Below, in pieces: positions 57,232 to 64,000 of a DNA stretch of 64,000 bases. A program made the position numbers and the translations under genes. How positions within the stretch are numbered: the stretch's first letter is position 1; each line of letters starts with the position of its first letter. Origin of the DNA: Solirubrum sp044628455 (GTDB taxonomy: Bacteria; Bacteroidota; Bacteroidia; Cytophagales; Hymenobacteraceae). The stretch is taken from the NCBI RefSeq assembly GCF_044628455.1, contig NZ_JBIYZW010000001.1, positions 2,294,001-2,358,000 of the forward strand. The letters are read 5' to 3'. A model generated the notes under the pieces. That model was not told the DNA's origin, searched no databases, and worked only from the letters and a program-made list of their open reading frames with translations.

Positions 57232-58761
57232 TTAGAAGAATCCCAGCTTCTGCTTGCTGTAGGAAATCAGCAGGTTCTTGGTCTGGCGGTAGTGAGCCAG
57301 CATCATCTTGTGGTTTTCGCGGCCGAACCCGGAAGCCTTGTAGCCGCCGAAGGGCGCGCCGGCCGGGTAGTCGTGGTAGCAGTTGACCCACACGCGGCCG
57401 GCCTGAATGGCGCGGGGCAGGGTATAGAGCTCGTGCGCGTCGCGGCTCCAGAGGCCGGCGCCCAGGCCGTAGAGCGTGTCGTTGGCCATGGCCAGGGCCT
57501 CTTCGTTGGTTTTGAAGGTGGTTACCGACAGCACCGGGCCGAAGATTTCCTCCTGGAAAATCCGCATTTTGTTGTGGCCGCGGAAAATGGTGGGCTGGAT
57601 GTAGTAGCCCTCGGTCAGTTCCTCGTGCTCATGGTCGCGGTGGGCCTCGCCGCCGGTCAGCACCTCGGCGCCCTCGGCCTTGCCGATTTCCAGGTAGCTG
57701 AGGATTTTCTCGAACTGGTCGTTGCTGGCCTGCGCGCCCATCATGGTTTCCTTGTCGAGGGGGTGGCCCAGCTTGATGGACTTCACGCGCTCGATCAGGC
57801 GGGGCATGAACTCGTCGTAGATGTCTTCGTGGATGAGCAGGCGCGAGGGACAGGTGCAGATTTCACCCTGGTTGAGGGCAAACATGGCCGCGCCTTCCAG
57901 GGCCTTGTCGAGGAACTCGTCGTCGGCGTCCATCACCGATTTGCAGAAGATGTTGGGCGACTTGCCGCCCAGCTCCATGGTCACCGGAATGATGTTTTCG
58001 GCGGCGTACTGCAGGATGAGGCGGCCGGTGGTGGTTTCGCCCGTGAAGGCCACCTTCTGCACCCGCGGCGACGAAGCCAGCGGCTTGCCGGCCTCCAGCC
58101 CGAAGCCGTTCACCACGTTCAGCACGCCGGGCGGCAGCACGTCCTGAATCAGCTCCATGAGCACCATGATGGAGGCGGGCGTCTGCTCGGCGGGCTTCAC
58201 CACCACGCAGCAGCCGGCGGCCAGGGCCGGCGCGATTTTCCAGGTGGCCATCAGCAGCGGGAAGTTCCAGGGAATGATCTGGCCCACCACGCCCAGCGGC
58301 TCCTGAATGACCAGCGAGAGGGTGGTTTCATTCAGCTCGGTGGCCGAGCCTTCCTCGGCCCGAATCACGCCCGCGAAGTAGCGGAAGTGGTCGATGGCCA
58401 GGGGCAGGTCGGCGGCCAGGGTTTCGCGGATGGCCTTGCCGTTTTCCACGGTTTCGACGGCGGCCAGGTGCTCCAGGTTGGCCTCCATGATGTCGGCAAT
58501 CTTCAGCAGCAGGTTGCTGCGCGTGGTGGCCGAGGCGGTTTTCCAGGTTTTGAACGCTTCGTGGGCCGCGTCGAGGGCCAGCTCAATGTCTTCCTTGGTG
58601 CTGCGGGCCACCTTACAGAACGCCTTCCCGTCGATGGGCGAGGGATTGTCGAAGTACTGGCCTTTCACCGGCGCCACCCACTTGCCGCCGATAAAGTTGT
58701 CGTAGTGCGACTTGAAGCTGGGCCGGGCCACGAGGGTGGTAGTTCTTTCGAGGGTTTCCAT
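57232..58761 (-). CDS. NAD(P)-dependent aldehyde dehydrogenase
   Basis: The enzyme has 509 residues, full length. PLGVVGQIIPWNFPLLMATWKIAPALAAGCCVVVKPAEQTP is the coenzyme-binding part, TMELGGKSPNI carries the catalytic Glu and NQGEICTCPSRLLIHE carries the catalytic Cys. The C-terminal motif FGPVLSV and APFGGYKASGFGRENHKMML are typical of the acetaldehyde dehydrogenase group (AldB/ExaC-like). It should oxidise acetaldehyde or similar aldehydes to the acid. The DUF779 gene is downstream and an AraC regulator is divergent, the classic set. Confidence 0.95.
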   Translation of the reverse strand: METLERTTTLVARPSFKSHYDNFIGGKWVAPVKGQYFDNPSPIDGKAFCKVARSTKEDIELALDAAHEAFKTWKTASATTRSNLLLKIADIMEANLEHLAAVETVENGKAIRETLAADLPLAIDHFRYFAGVIRAEEGSATELNETTLSLVIQEPLGVVGQIIPWNFPLLMATWKIAPALAAGCCVVVKPAEQTPASIMVLMELIQDVLPPGVLNVVNGFGLEAGKPLASSPRVQKVAFTGETTTGRLILQYAAENIIPVTMELGGKSPNIFCKSVMDADDEFLDKALEGAAMFALNQGEICTCPSRLLIHEDIYDEFMPRLIERVKSIKLGHPLDKETMMGAQASNDQFEKILSYLEIGKAEGAEVLTGGEAHRDHEHEELTEGYYIQPTIFRGHNKMRIFQEEIFGPVLSVTTFKTNEEALAMANDTLYGLGAGLWSRDAHELYTLPRAIQAGRVWVNCYHDYPAGAPFGGYKASGFGRENHKMMLAHYRQTKNLLISYSKQKLGFF

Positions 58762-59042
58762 GCGGTCGAGGGTTTAGTGATTGAGTAGGCCAAGCTCCCT
58801 CTTTAACCGCCCCCGGCGCTGCACTATTCTCGCAACAAACTCACTTATCGTCGCAAGTTGCCGCTGCGGGCAGTGAGTACTCGCTCACCACCTCCGGGAA
58901 GCTCTTTTTCCCGGCGCCGAAAGCCTATCTTGCGCCGCTACCGCGGGGTGCCGGTCCGGCCCTGGCAAACAAGTAGCCGCCGCGGCAAGTTGCTACCTGC
59001 GAGCCGAGTACGCGTTGTTTTTTCGGTTTCTTTCCTGCTGCT
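58762..59042. promoter_or_regulatory. Divergent control region of the aldehyde dehydrogenase and AraC genes
   Basis: 281 bases. It has two copies of the palindrome GCAAGTTGC (58853-58861 and 58985-58993), and GTGAG-N6-CTCAC with GAGTACTC inside (58873-58888), candidate regulator sites. TAtcTTGc at 58926-58933 may be the AraC -7 box. Confidence 0.5.
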
Positions 59043-59975
59043 ATGTCCCGTCCGCTGTTGCCTTCGCCCGTGGCTTTGAGCCGTCCCGCCGACCTGACGA
59101 CCCTGGTGGAAAACCGCACGGTGTACTCGCTCAATGCCTTCGAGTTGAACATCTTCGAAACCCACCAGCAGGCCGCGCGCGTGCCGCTCAACCTGGGCTC
59201 GTTGGTGCTGACCACCATGCTGCGCGGCAAGAAGGTGATGCACCTGCCCGGCCGCGCGGCCTTCGACTATTTGCCCGGCGAGTCGGTGATTGTGGGCGAG
59301 CGGGAAACCATGGAAATTGACTTTCCCGAGGCCGACGCGCAGCACCCTACCCAGTGCCTGGCCGTGGCCATTCCCACCGAAACCATCCGCGGCACCATCG
59401 ACTTGCTCAACGAGCGGTACCCGCGCCTGGAAGAGCACACGCCCTGGCAGCTCGACGCCCGCAGCCACGCCCACCTGCACAACACGCCCGAGCTGACGGG
59501 CACTTTGGAGCGCATCATCCGGGTGTCACAGGAAACCACGGCGGCCAAGGACGTGCTGGCCGGCTTTACCCTGCAGGAGTTGCTGGTGCGCCTGATGCAA
59601 ACCCAGGCCCGCCGCCTGATCTTCGACCACTACCAGCAGCACCTGACCTCGCACCGCTTCGCCCACGTGGTGCACTACATCAAGCGCAACCTCGCCGAGC
59701 CGCTGCCCATCGACAAGCTCAGCGAGCTGGCCTGCATGAGCAAGGCCACGTTCTTCCGCCTCTTCAAGCGCGAGTTCGGCCTCACCCCCGTCGAGTACAT
59801 CATTCAGGAGCGGCTCAGCGAGGCCAAGCGCCTGCTGCGCCACCCCCTGAGCACCATTGCCGACGTGTGCTACCGCACCGGCTTCAACAACCCGGCCTAC
59901 TTCCAGAAGCTGTTCCGCAGGCACGAGGGCCTCACGCCCGGCCTCTACAAAAAGCAGCAGGGCGCCCTAGGCTGA
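59043..59975 (+). CDS. AraC-family transcription regulator
   Basis: The protein has 310 residues. The N-terminal ligand-type domain (about 20-190; LNLGSLVLTTMLRGKKVMHLPGRAAFDYLPGESVIVG) is of the AraC N-terminal cupin type. The C-terminal AraC DNA-binding domain (about 205-305) has two helix-turn-helix units, PLPIDKLSELACMSKATFFRLFKREFGLTPVEYI and STIADVCYRTGFNNPAYFQKLFRR. It is divergent from the aldehyde dehydrogenase gene and probably controls it in response to aldehyde or alcohol; that ligand is inferred. Confidence 0.92.
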   Translation: MSRPLLPSPVALSRPADLTTLVENRTVYSLNAFELNIFETHQQAARVPLNLGSLVLTTMLRGKKVMHLPGRAAFDYLPGESVIVGERETMEIDFPEADAQHPTQCLAVAIPTETIRGTIDLLNERYPRLEEHTPWQLDARSHAHLHNTPELTGTLERIIRVSQETTAAKDVLAGFTLQELLVRLMQTQARRLIFDHYQQHLTSHRFAHVVHYIKRNLAEPLPIDKLSELACMSKATFFRLFKREFGLTPVEYIIQERLSEAKRLLRHPLSTIADVCYRTGFNNPAYFQKLFRRHEGLTPGLYKKQQGALG

Positions 59976-59982
59976 TCGGAAC

Positions 59983-59990
59983 TAGCTTTG
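59983..59990 (+). promoter_or_regulatory. -7 element 4 bases before the DUF416 gene start
   Basis: TAgcTTTG; the ATG follows at 59995. The mRNA is probably leaderless or has a very short leader. Confidence 0.6.
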
Positions 59991-59994
59991 CGGC

Positions 59995-60588
59995 ATGGCC
60001 GACGATATAGAAACCCTCATCTACAGTTTATCCGACAAGCAACGGGCGGCATTTGCCGGGCTGATCTGCGAGCGGCTGCTGCCGCAGTACGAGGCGTTTG
60101 CCAAGACGACCGGCTGGGGCAGCCCGGCCGTGTACGAGCGCGGCGTGGAGCTGCTGTACAATTCCTCCCTCGGCGAGTTTTACCGCGCCGAAGCCGCAAC
60201 CCTGCTCGAAAAGTTAGAATTGGTAACCCCGGGCCTGCAGGAGTTTCCCAGCCCCGCCACCGTGTACGCCGTCGACGCCTGCATCGCGCTGCACGAGGCT
60301 TTGCAGTTTCTCACCGATAAGCAGGAAAGCCACATCAGCCATTGCGCCACCGCCGCGGCCGACAGCGTGGAGCAGTTCGTGCAGGAATATCGGCAGCTGG
60401 AGCCCAGCCGCCGGGACCTGGAAATTGTGGTGGCCGCCGACCCGTTTATGCGGGCCGAACTAGCCCGGCAGCACCGGCTGCTGGCGGCCCTGCTCAGCCA
60501 GCACGATTTCGACGCGGTCTTCATTCACCAGCTGCGCCAACTCAACGGCTCGGGCAGCATCATCGATTTGGCGCGCATACCCGGGTAG
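59995..60588 (+). CDS. DUF416 (YjaG-like) protein
   Basis: The protein has 197 residues. The all-helical pattern with AAFAGLICERLLPQYEAFAKTTGWG, VTPGLQEFPSPATVYAVDACIALHEALQFL and HISHCATAAADSVEQFVQEY matches the DUF416 family (E. coli YjaG). Function of the family is unknown. It starts 19 bases after the AraC stop but has its own TAgcTTTG box, so it need not depend on the AraC transcript. Confidence 0.85.
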   Translation: MADDIETLIYSLSDKQRAAFAGLICERLLPQYEAFAKTTGWGSPAVYERGVELLYNSSLGEFYRAEAATLLEKLELVTPGLQEFPSPATVYAVDACIALHEALQFLTDKQESHISHCATAAADSVEQFVQEYRQLEPSRRDLEIVVAADPFMRAELARQHRLLAALLSQHDFDAVFIHQLRQLNGSGSIIDLARIPG

Positions 60589-60592
60589 CCCT

Positions 60593-60669
60593 CATCCTGA
60601 GGCGCAGCCGCAGGACCTTCCCACTGCTGAACGAATCGTTCGGGCGTGGTAAGGTCCTTCTTCAGGATG
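60593..60669. repeat. Nested REP-like palindrome
   Basis: Outer arms CATCCTGA...AGGACCTT (60593-60619) and AAGGTCCTTCTTCAGGATG (60651-60669) pair at both ends with a bulge. Inside, CCAC-GC-GAACGA (60621-60634) pairs with TCGTTC-GC-GTGG (60636-60649). It lies between convergent genes. Confidence 0.85.
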
Positions 60670-60701
60670 CCAAACAGCTTTCGGAAGAAACAGCCCTGAG
60701 C

Positions 60702-61628
60702 TTAAAACACCACGCTGTAGGGCGCGTCGGCCAGGGCTTTTTTCTCTTCGTTCAGCTCCACGTGCAGGATTTCGTGCACGTTCACGCGGATGCGGTTGGC
60801 CATCTGGGTCAGCGGCAGGTCGTTGCTGTCCTTGCCGAAGGGGTCCTCGATTTCGTCGCCGATCATCTCCACGCCCAGCAGCGCAAACGCGCCGAACATG
60901 GTGATGGGCACCATGAAGTAGCCGTAGGCCGAGAGCAGCACCAGCGGCATCACGATGAGAAACACCGCGATAAAGGCCTTGATGAAGAAGCTGTAGGAAA
61001 ACGGAATGGGCGTGCGCTGAATCCGCTCGCAGGCGCCCGTCACCTCCAGCAGGGCCTCGTGGTGGCGCTGAATGGCCAGCAGGTGCACCGGCAGAATCAG
61101 CTCCTTGCGCAGCAGCTCCTCGTAGAATTCCTGCAGCGTGAGCGAGAGCAACGACGGCACGTGCCCGGCCTGGCGCAGCTCCTCCATCAGCTCGGGGCCC
61201 AGGTCTTCCAGCTTCTCGAAACGTACCCCGCCGCGTAGGTGACCGTCGAGGGCAATGGGAAAGTTCGACAGCAGCTTGGCCAGGTGGAAGCGGTTTTCGC
61301 GGTCGTGGGCGGGCAGGCGGGCGTGCAGCAGCACAGCCAGGTTGCGGCAGTTGTTGACCAGCTGCCCCCACTGGCGCCGGCCTTCCCAGAACCGGTCGTA
61401 GGCCGTGTTGGTGCGGAAGGCCAGCAGCAGGCTGAGCAGAATGCCCAGCAGGGAAAAGTACTGCGGGTCGACGGTAAACTTGACCTGCATCACACCGCGC
61501 CCGAGCACGGCCACTACCAGCCCGTAGAGGCCCAGCAGCACCACCCGCTTCAGCAGCCGCCGAATCACGCCCGATTTGTGCAGGTGGCGAAAGGCGTCCC
61601 ACCAGTCCGTCGATTTGTAAACGATCAT
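60702..61628 (-). CDS. Bestrophin-family membrane protein
   Basis: The protein has 308 residues. Four main hydrophobic segments are seen (about 28-47, 55-75, 205-228, 232-255). LGILLSLLLAFRTNTAYDRFWEGRRQWGQLVNNCRNLA is the bestrophin N-terminal signature, IQRTPIPFSYSFFIKAF and EDPFGKDSNDLPL the later ones. Bacterial homologues form pentameric ion channels (cation-selective in Klebsiella). Its promoter lies just upstream. Confidence 0.93.
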   Translation of the reverse strand: MIVYKSTDWWDAFRHLHKSGVIRRLLKRVVLLGLYGLVVAVLGRGVMQVKFTVDPQYFSLLGILLSLLLAFRTNTAYDRFWEGRRQWGQLVNNCRNLAVLLHARLPAHDRENRFHLAKLLSNFPIALDGHLRGGVRFEKLEDLGPELMEELRQAGHVPSLLSLTLQEFYEELLRKELILPVHLLAIQRHHEALLEVTGACERIQRTPIPFSYSFFIKAFIAVFLIVMPLVLLSAYGYFMVPITMFGAFALLGVEMIGDEIEDPFGKDSNDLPLTQMANRIRVNVHEILHVELNEEKKALADAPYSVVF

Positions 61629-61664
61629 ACGCTACGGCCGCGCCTTAAAAGCAGCGCGGTGCCG

Positions 61665-61672
61665 CAAAACTA
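61665..61672 (-). promoter_or_regulatory. -7 element of the bestrophin gene
   Basis: TAgtTTTG on the minus strand, 36 bases before the ATG at 61628. Confidence 0.7.
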
Positions 61673-61706
61673 CGCGCCCGGTGGTTTTGCCTGCCCCGGC
61701 TGACGG

Positions 61707-62246
61707 CTAAGCGCCGTCGTAGCTCACGCGCAGCACCTGCACTTCTTCCTCGTTCGGCCCTAGGCGCAGCGTGAGCACCTGGCCCGGCCGGGCGCCCTGC
61801 ACGGCCCGCGCAATGGGCGCTACAAATGCCACTTTCCCCTCGGCCACCGAGGCCTCGTCGACGCCCACGATGGTAAAGGTGCGCTCCAGCCCGGGCTTGG
61901 CGGCTTTGGGGTTGCTGCTGCTGAGCGTGCGCAGCGTAACGGTGGCGCCGAACCGCACTTCGTCGGCCGCCTGGGCGCGCGGGTCGACCAGCCGGGCGCT
62001 GGCGATGCGCTCATTGAGCGCGCTGAGGCGGCCGTTGTACACCGAAAGCAGGCGGGTGCGGTCGGCGTCGTTGTCGCGGTTTGCTTCGGCGCGGGCCCGC
62101 TCGGCTTCCAGCTCGGCCAGCTCCTGGCGCAGCTGCTCCAGGCCGCGGGGCGTCACGTAGTTGGGCGTATTGGGCGGCAGGGCGGCCCGCGGCGGCACAA
62201 TGGGCGGCTGCTGGGCGTCATCTTCCTTTACAAAACCTCGGCTCAT
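61707..62246 (-). CDS. GreA/GreB-family transcription elongation factor
   Basis: The protein has 179 residues. It starts SRGFVKEDDAQQPPIVPPRAALPPNTPNYVTPRG, typical of GreB-like proteins of this phylum. A coiled coil (about 45-95) has an acidic tip (NRDNDAD), and a C-terminal FKBP-type domain (about 100-179) holds GATVTLRT, FTIVGVDEAS and SYDGA. GreA/B proteins enter the RNA polymerase secondary channel and stimulate transcript cleavage. The ATG at 62246 (MSRGFV) is the family start; the upstream ATG at 62327 is rejected. Confidence 0.92.
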   Translation of the reverse strand: MSRGFVKEDDAQQPPIVPPRAALPPNTPNYVTPRGLEQLRQELAELEAERARAEANRDNDADRTRLLSVYNGRLSALNERIASARLVDPRAQAADEVRFGATVTLRTLSSSNPKAAKPGLERTFTIVGVDEASVAEGKVAFVAPIARAVQGARPGQVLTLRLGPNEEEVQVLRVSYDGA

Positions 62247-62371
62247 GCCTGGGCAAACGAATTCGGGCCGTTTTGGTGACACCGGCCGGTAAGCCGCTGC
62301 GTTTCCCGAGGGCAGCGGTTGTTCCATTCCCGCCCAATGTTCTCGTAACCAGCCGCCGCAGCTGTGCGGTC

Positions 62372-64000
62372 CTACGAGCGGGGCACGTACTGCTGAAACA
62401 GCTGGGCGATACGCGTGGCGCGGGCTTGGTCACCGGTGTCGGCGGCGGCCTGGTAGAGACGGCTCAGCAGCAGCACATTGGTTTGAATCTCGCGCTCGAA
62501 GCGGGCCGGCTCGTGGCTGCTGTAGTAAGCCAGACTCTGCTGGGCCCGGTTGGTCATCAAATCCATCATTTGGTGGGCCCGCGGTGCCTGGCCCAATTGC
62601 ACCAGCGGGGCCAGCAAGTCGGCAGTGAAGGCGTCGTAGGGCACCGAGTCGTCGGGCAGCACGCGCAGGCAATGGTCGATAACCTGCCGGGCCCGCACCG
62701 GGTCGCCGGCTTGCAGGTGGGCGCGGGTGAGGCGGGCAAACTGCTCGCGGTACTGGCCCATCAGGCGGCGCTGCTGCTCATCGAGGTACACCCGGGGCAG
62801 GCTCAGGTTGCGGTAGGCGAACTTGCGCATGAGTGAGTCGTCGAGCAGGTGGCGCGCCACGGTGCCGATTTCGGGCGCGGCCCCACGGTCTGCTTCCGCG
62901 GGGCGGGGCGCGGCGCAGGGCAGCACGCGGTAGGCCAGGCCTTCGAGCTGCAGGTAGCGGTCGAGGCCCAGGTATTCTTCGGGGTGCATGCTGGTGGAGA
63001 AGTACACCGGCCGCTGCCAGTTGTTGGAAGCCAGCAAATCAAGCAAGGCCAGCTGCTTTTTCTCCAGCACGTCTTGGCCCACCTGCCACTGCATGCGGGC
63101 AACCACCTGCCCGCGGCGCTCGGCGGGCACGAGGCCTTGGCGGCGCACGGCGGCCGTGTCCACGTCGAGAAAGAAGTTGGCGCTGGGGTATGAGAGCAGG
63201 CTCTGCCCCCCGCGGGCCTGCACCTGCAACAGCGGGGAGTTTTGCTTGACCAGCTGCACAAACTCGCGCAGGTTTACGGCCGGCACCGCGGGGTTGGGCA
63301 CGTAGGGCAGGTAGTCGTTGGTGCCCTGGGCGTAGCGGGACGGCGGCAACGTCATGGGCCAGGGAGCCGAAGCGCCCTGCCGCTGCTGCATCTGCTCGAT
63401 GTACCAGTCGGTATTCAGGTACGATATGACGGCCACGCGCACGTCGGGGCGCAGGCCTTCCACCTGCTGGGCGTACCAGAGCGGGAAGGTGTCGTTGTCG
63501 GCGTAGGTGACGAGAATGGCGTTCGGCGCTACGCTATTCAGCATATTGCGGGCCCAGTCGAGGGCGGCGTAGCGGCCGGTGCGGTCGTGGTCGTCCCAGT
63601 TCTGTTGGGCCATCAGCACCGGCACCGCTAGGGCCAGCGTGCCGGCCGCGGCGGCCCGCAGCCGCTCGGCCCGCAGCAGCGGGCGCAGCCCTTCGGCCAG
63701 GGCCAGCACGCCCAGCCCGATCCAGATGGCAAAGGCGTAGTACGAGCCGGCGAAGGCGTAATCCCGCTCGCGCGGCTCGATGGGCGGCTGGTTGAGGTAC
63801 AGCACCACGGCCACGCCGGTCAGCGCAAACAGCAGGGCCACCACCAGGGCGTTGCGGCCGTCGCGGCGCCCCTGAAACAGCAGGCCCGCCACGCCTAGCA
63901 GCAGGGGCAAAGCCAGGTAGTTGTTGCGGGCGCGGTTGTCGGCCAGTTCCCGGGGCAGGCCGTTCTTGGTGCTGGCGGTGGGCCAGAGTACGCCGGCCTG
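62372..64000 (-). CDS. DUF2723 membrane protein, 3' part only
   Basis: The frame is open to the window edge, so the N-terminus is outside. The visible 542 residues begin with a transmembrane part (helices near the edge, including LGVAGLLFQG) and the family motif NQPPIEPRERDYAFAGSYYAFAIWIG. A large soluble C-terminal part follows, with LVTYADNDTFPLWYAQQVEGLRPDV, NWQRPVYFSTS and TPR-like repeats near the end (AHLQAGDPVRARQVIDHCLRVLPDD). DUF2723 proteins are glycosyltransferase-C-like integral membrane proteins of Bacteroidota, linked with protein O-mannosylation by fold similarity only. A TTG or ATG inside this frame is not the true start. Confidence 0.9.
   Translation of the reverse strand, partial: QAGVLWPTASTKNGLPRELADNRARNNYLALPLLLGVAGLLFQGRRDGRNALVVALLFALTGVAVVLYLNQPPIEPRERDYAFAGSYYAFAIWIGLGVLALAEGLRPLLRAERLRAAAAGTLALAVPVLMAQQNWDDHDRTGRYAALDWARNMLNSVAPNAILVTYADNDTFPLWYAQQVEGLRPDVRVAVISYLNTDWYIEQMQQRQGASAPWPMTLPPSRYAQGTNDYLPYVPNPAVPAVNLREFVQLVKQNSPLLQVQARGGQSLLSYPSANFFLDVDTAAVRRQGLVPAERRGQVVARMQWQVGQDVLEKKQLALLDLLASNNWQRPVYFSTSMHPEEYLGLDRYLQLEGLAYRVLPCAAPRPAEADRGAAPEIGTVARHLLDDSLMRKFAYRNLSLPRVYLDEQQRRLMGQYREQFARLTRAHLQAGDPVRARQVIDHCLRVLPDDSVPYDAFTADLLAPLVQLGQAPRAHQMMDLMTNRAQQSLAYYSSHEPARFEREIQTNVLLLSRLYQAAADTGDQARATRIAQLFQQYVPRS

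Overview
The window comes from a high-GC (about two thirds G+C) member of the Bacteroidota, most like Hymenobacter (Cytophagales). Three things point there. The promoter element upstream of many genes is TAnnTTTG, sometimes with a TTTG box about 20 nt further upstream, which is the Bacteroidota sigma-A signature. Several secreted proteins end in type IX secretion (T9SS) type A or type B sorting domains. Lipoprotein, DUF2723, SBBP/PKD and GreA/GreB-family genes typical of this group are present. The sequence holds 55 protein genes or gene parts, one tRNA, and one 313-base run of N (17812-18124). I see no phage, insertion sequence, integrase or CRISPR array.

Layout. 1-2398: end of a surface-sugar locus (phosphoglycosyl transferase, acetyltransferase, aminotransferase in a PglC-PglD-PglE order). 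2550-7302: minus-strand housekeeping genes (SdpI-like protein, a Cys/Met PLP enzyme, an AI-2E family permease, ATP synthase epsilon and beta). 7546-10285: plus-strand tRNA-Gln, prs, L25 and pth, each with its own promoter and mostly its own terminator. 10393-19104: a T9SS cargo protein, a TPR histidine kinase plus NarL-type regulator, metG, a basic Lys/Ala/Pro-rich protein, the assembly gap and msrB. 19291-32838: typA, acylphosphatase, a large SBBP/PKD T9SS protein, a collagen-like glycine-rich secreted protein, an rRNA/tRNA methyltransferase, a CHASE3 kinase with a CheY-like regulator, an endonuclease III-like protein and small conserved proteins. 33010-36455: lipoprotein plus M64 metallopeptidase, and an ammonium transporter. 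36706-41487: a compact four-gene cluster of a TPR-AAA+ ATPase and three paralogous TPR membrane proteins, the best candidate for an undescribed system. 41585-46344: M28 peptidase, glycerol-3-phosphate dehydrogenase, and small unknown genes with long leaders. 46345-55251: alpha-2-macroglobulin, PBP1C and an esterase. 55459-64000: glycine-zipper protein, SnoaL-like lipoprotein, an aldehyde dehydrogenase/DUF779/AraC unit, DUF416, bestrophin, a GreA/GreB-type factor and the end of a DUF2723 protein.

A second theme is the intergenic DNA. Gene ends repeatedly carry facing (inverted) arrays of degenerate 7-base repeats (5725-5791, 32126-32260, 32463-32557, 34929-35068, with a single arm at 21109-21136). 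They also carry three different long REP-like palindromes (1165-1249, 57104-57203, 60593-60669). Several stop codons lie inside these repeats. All product calls come from reading motifs; no database search was run.
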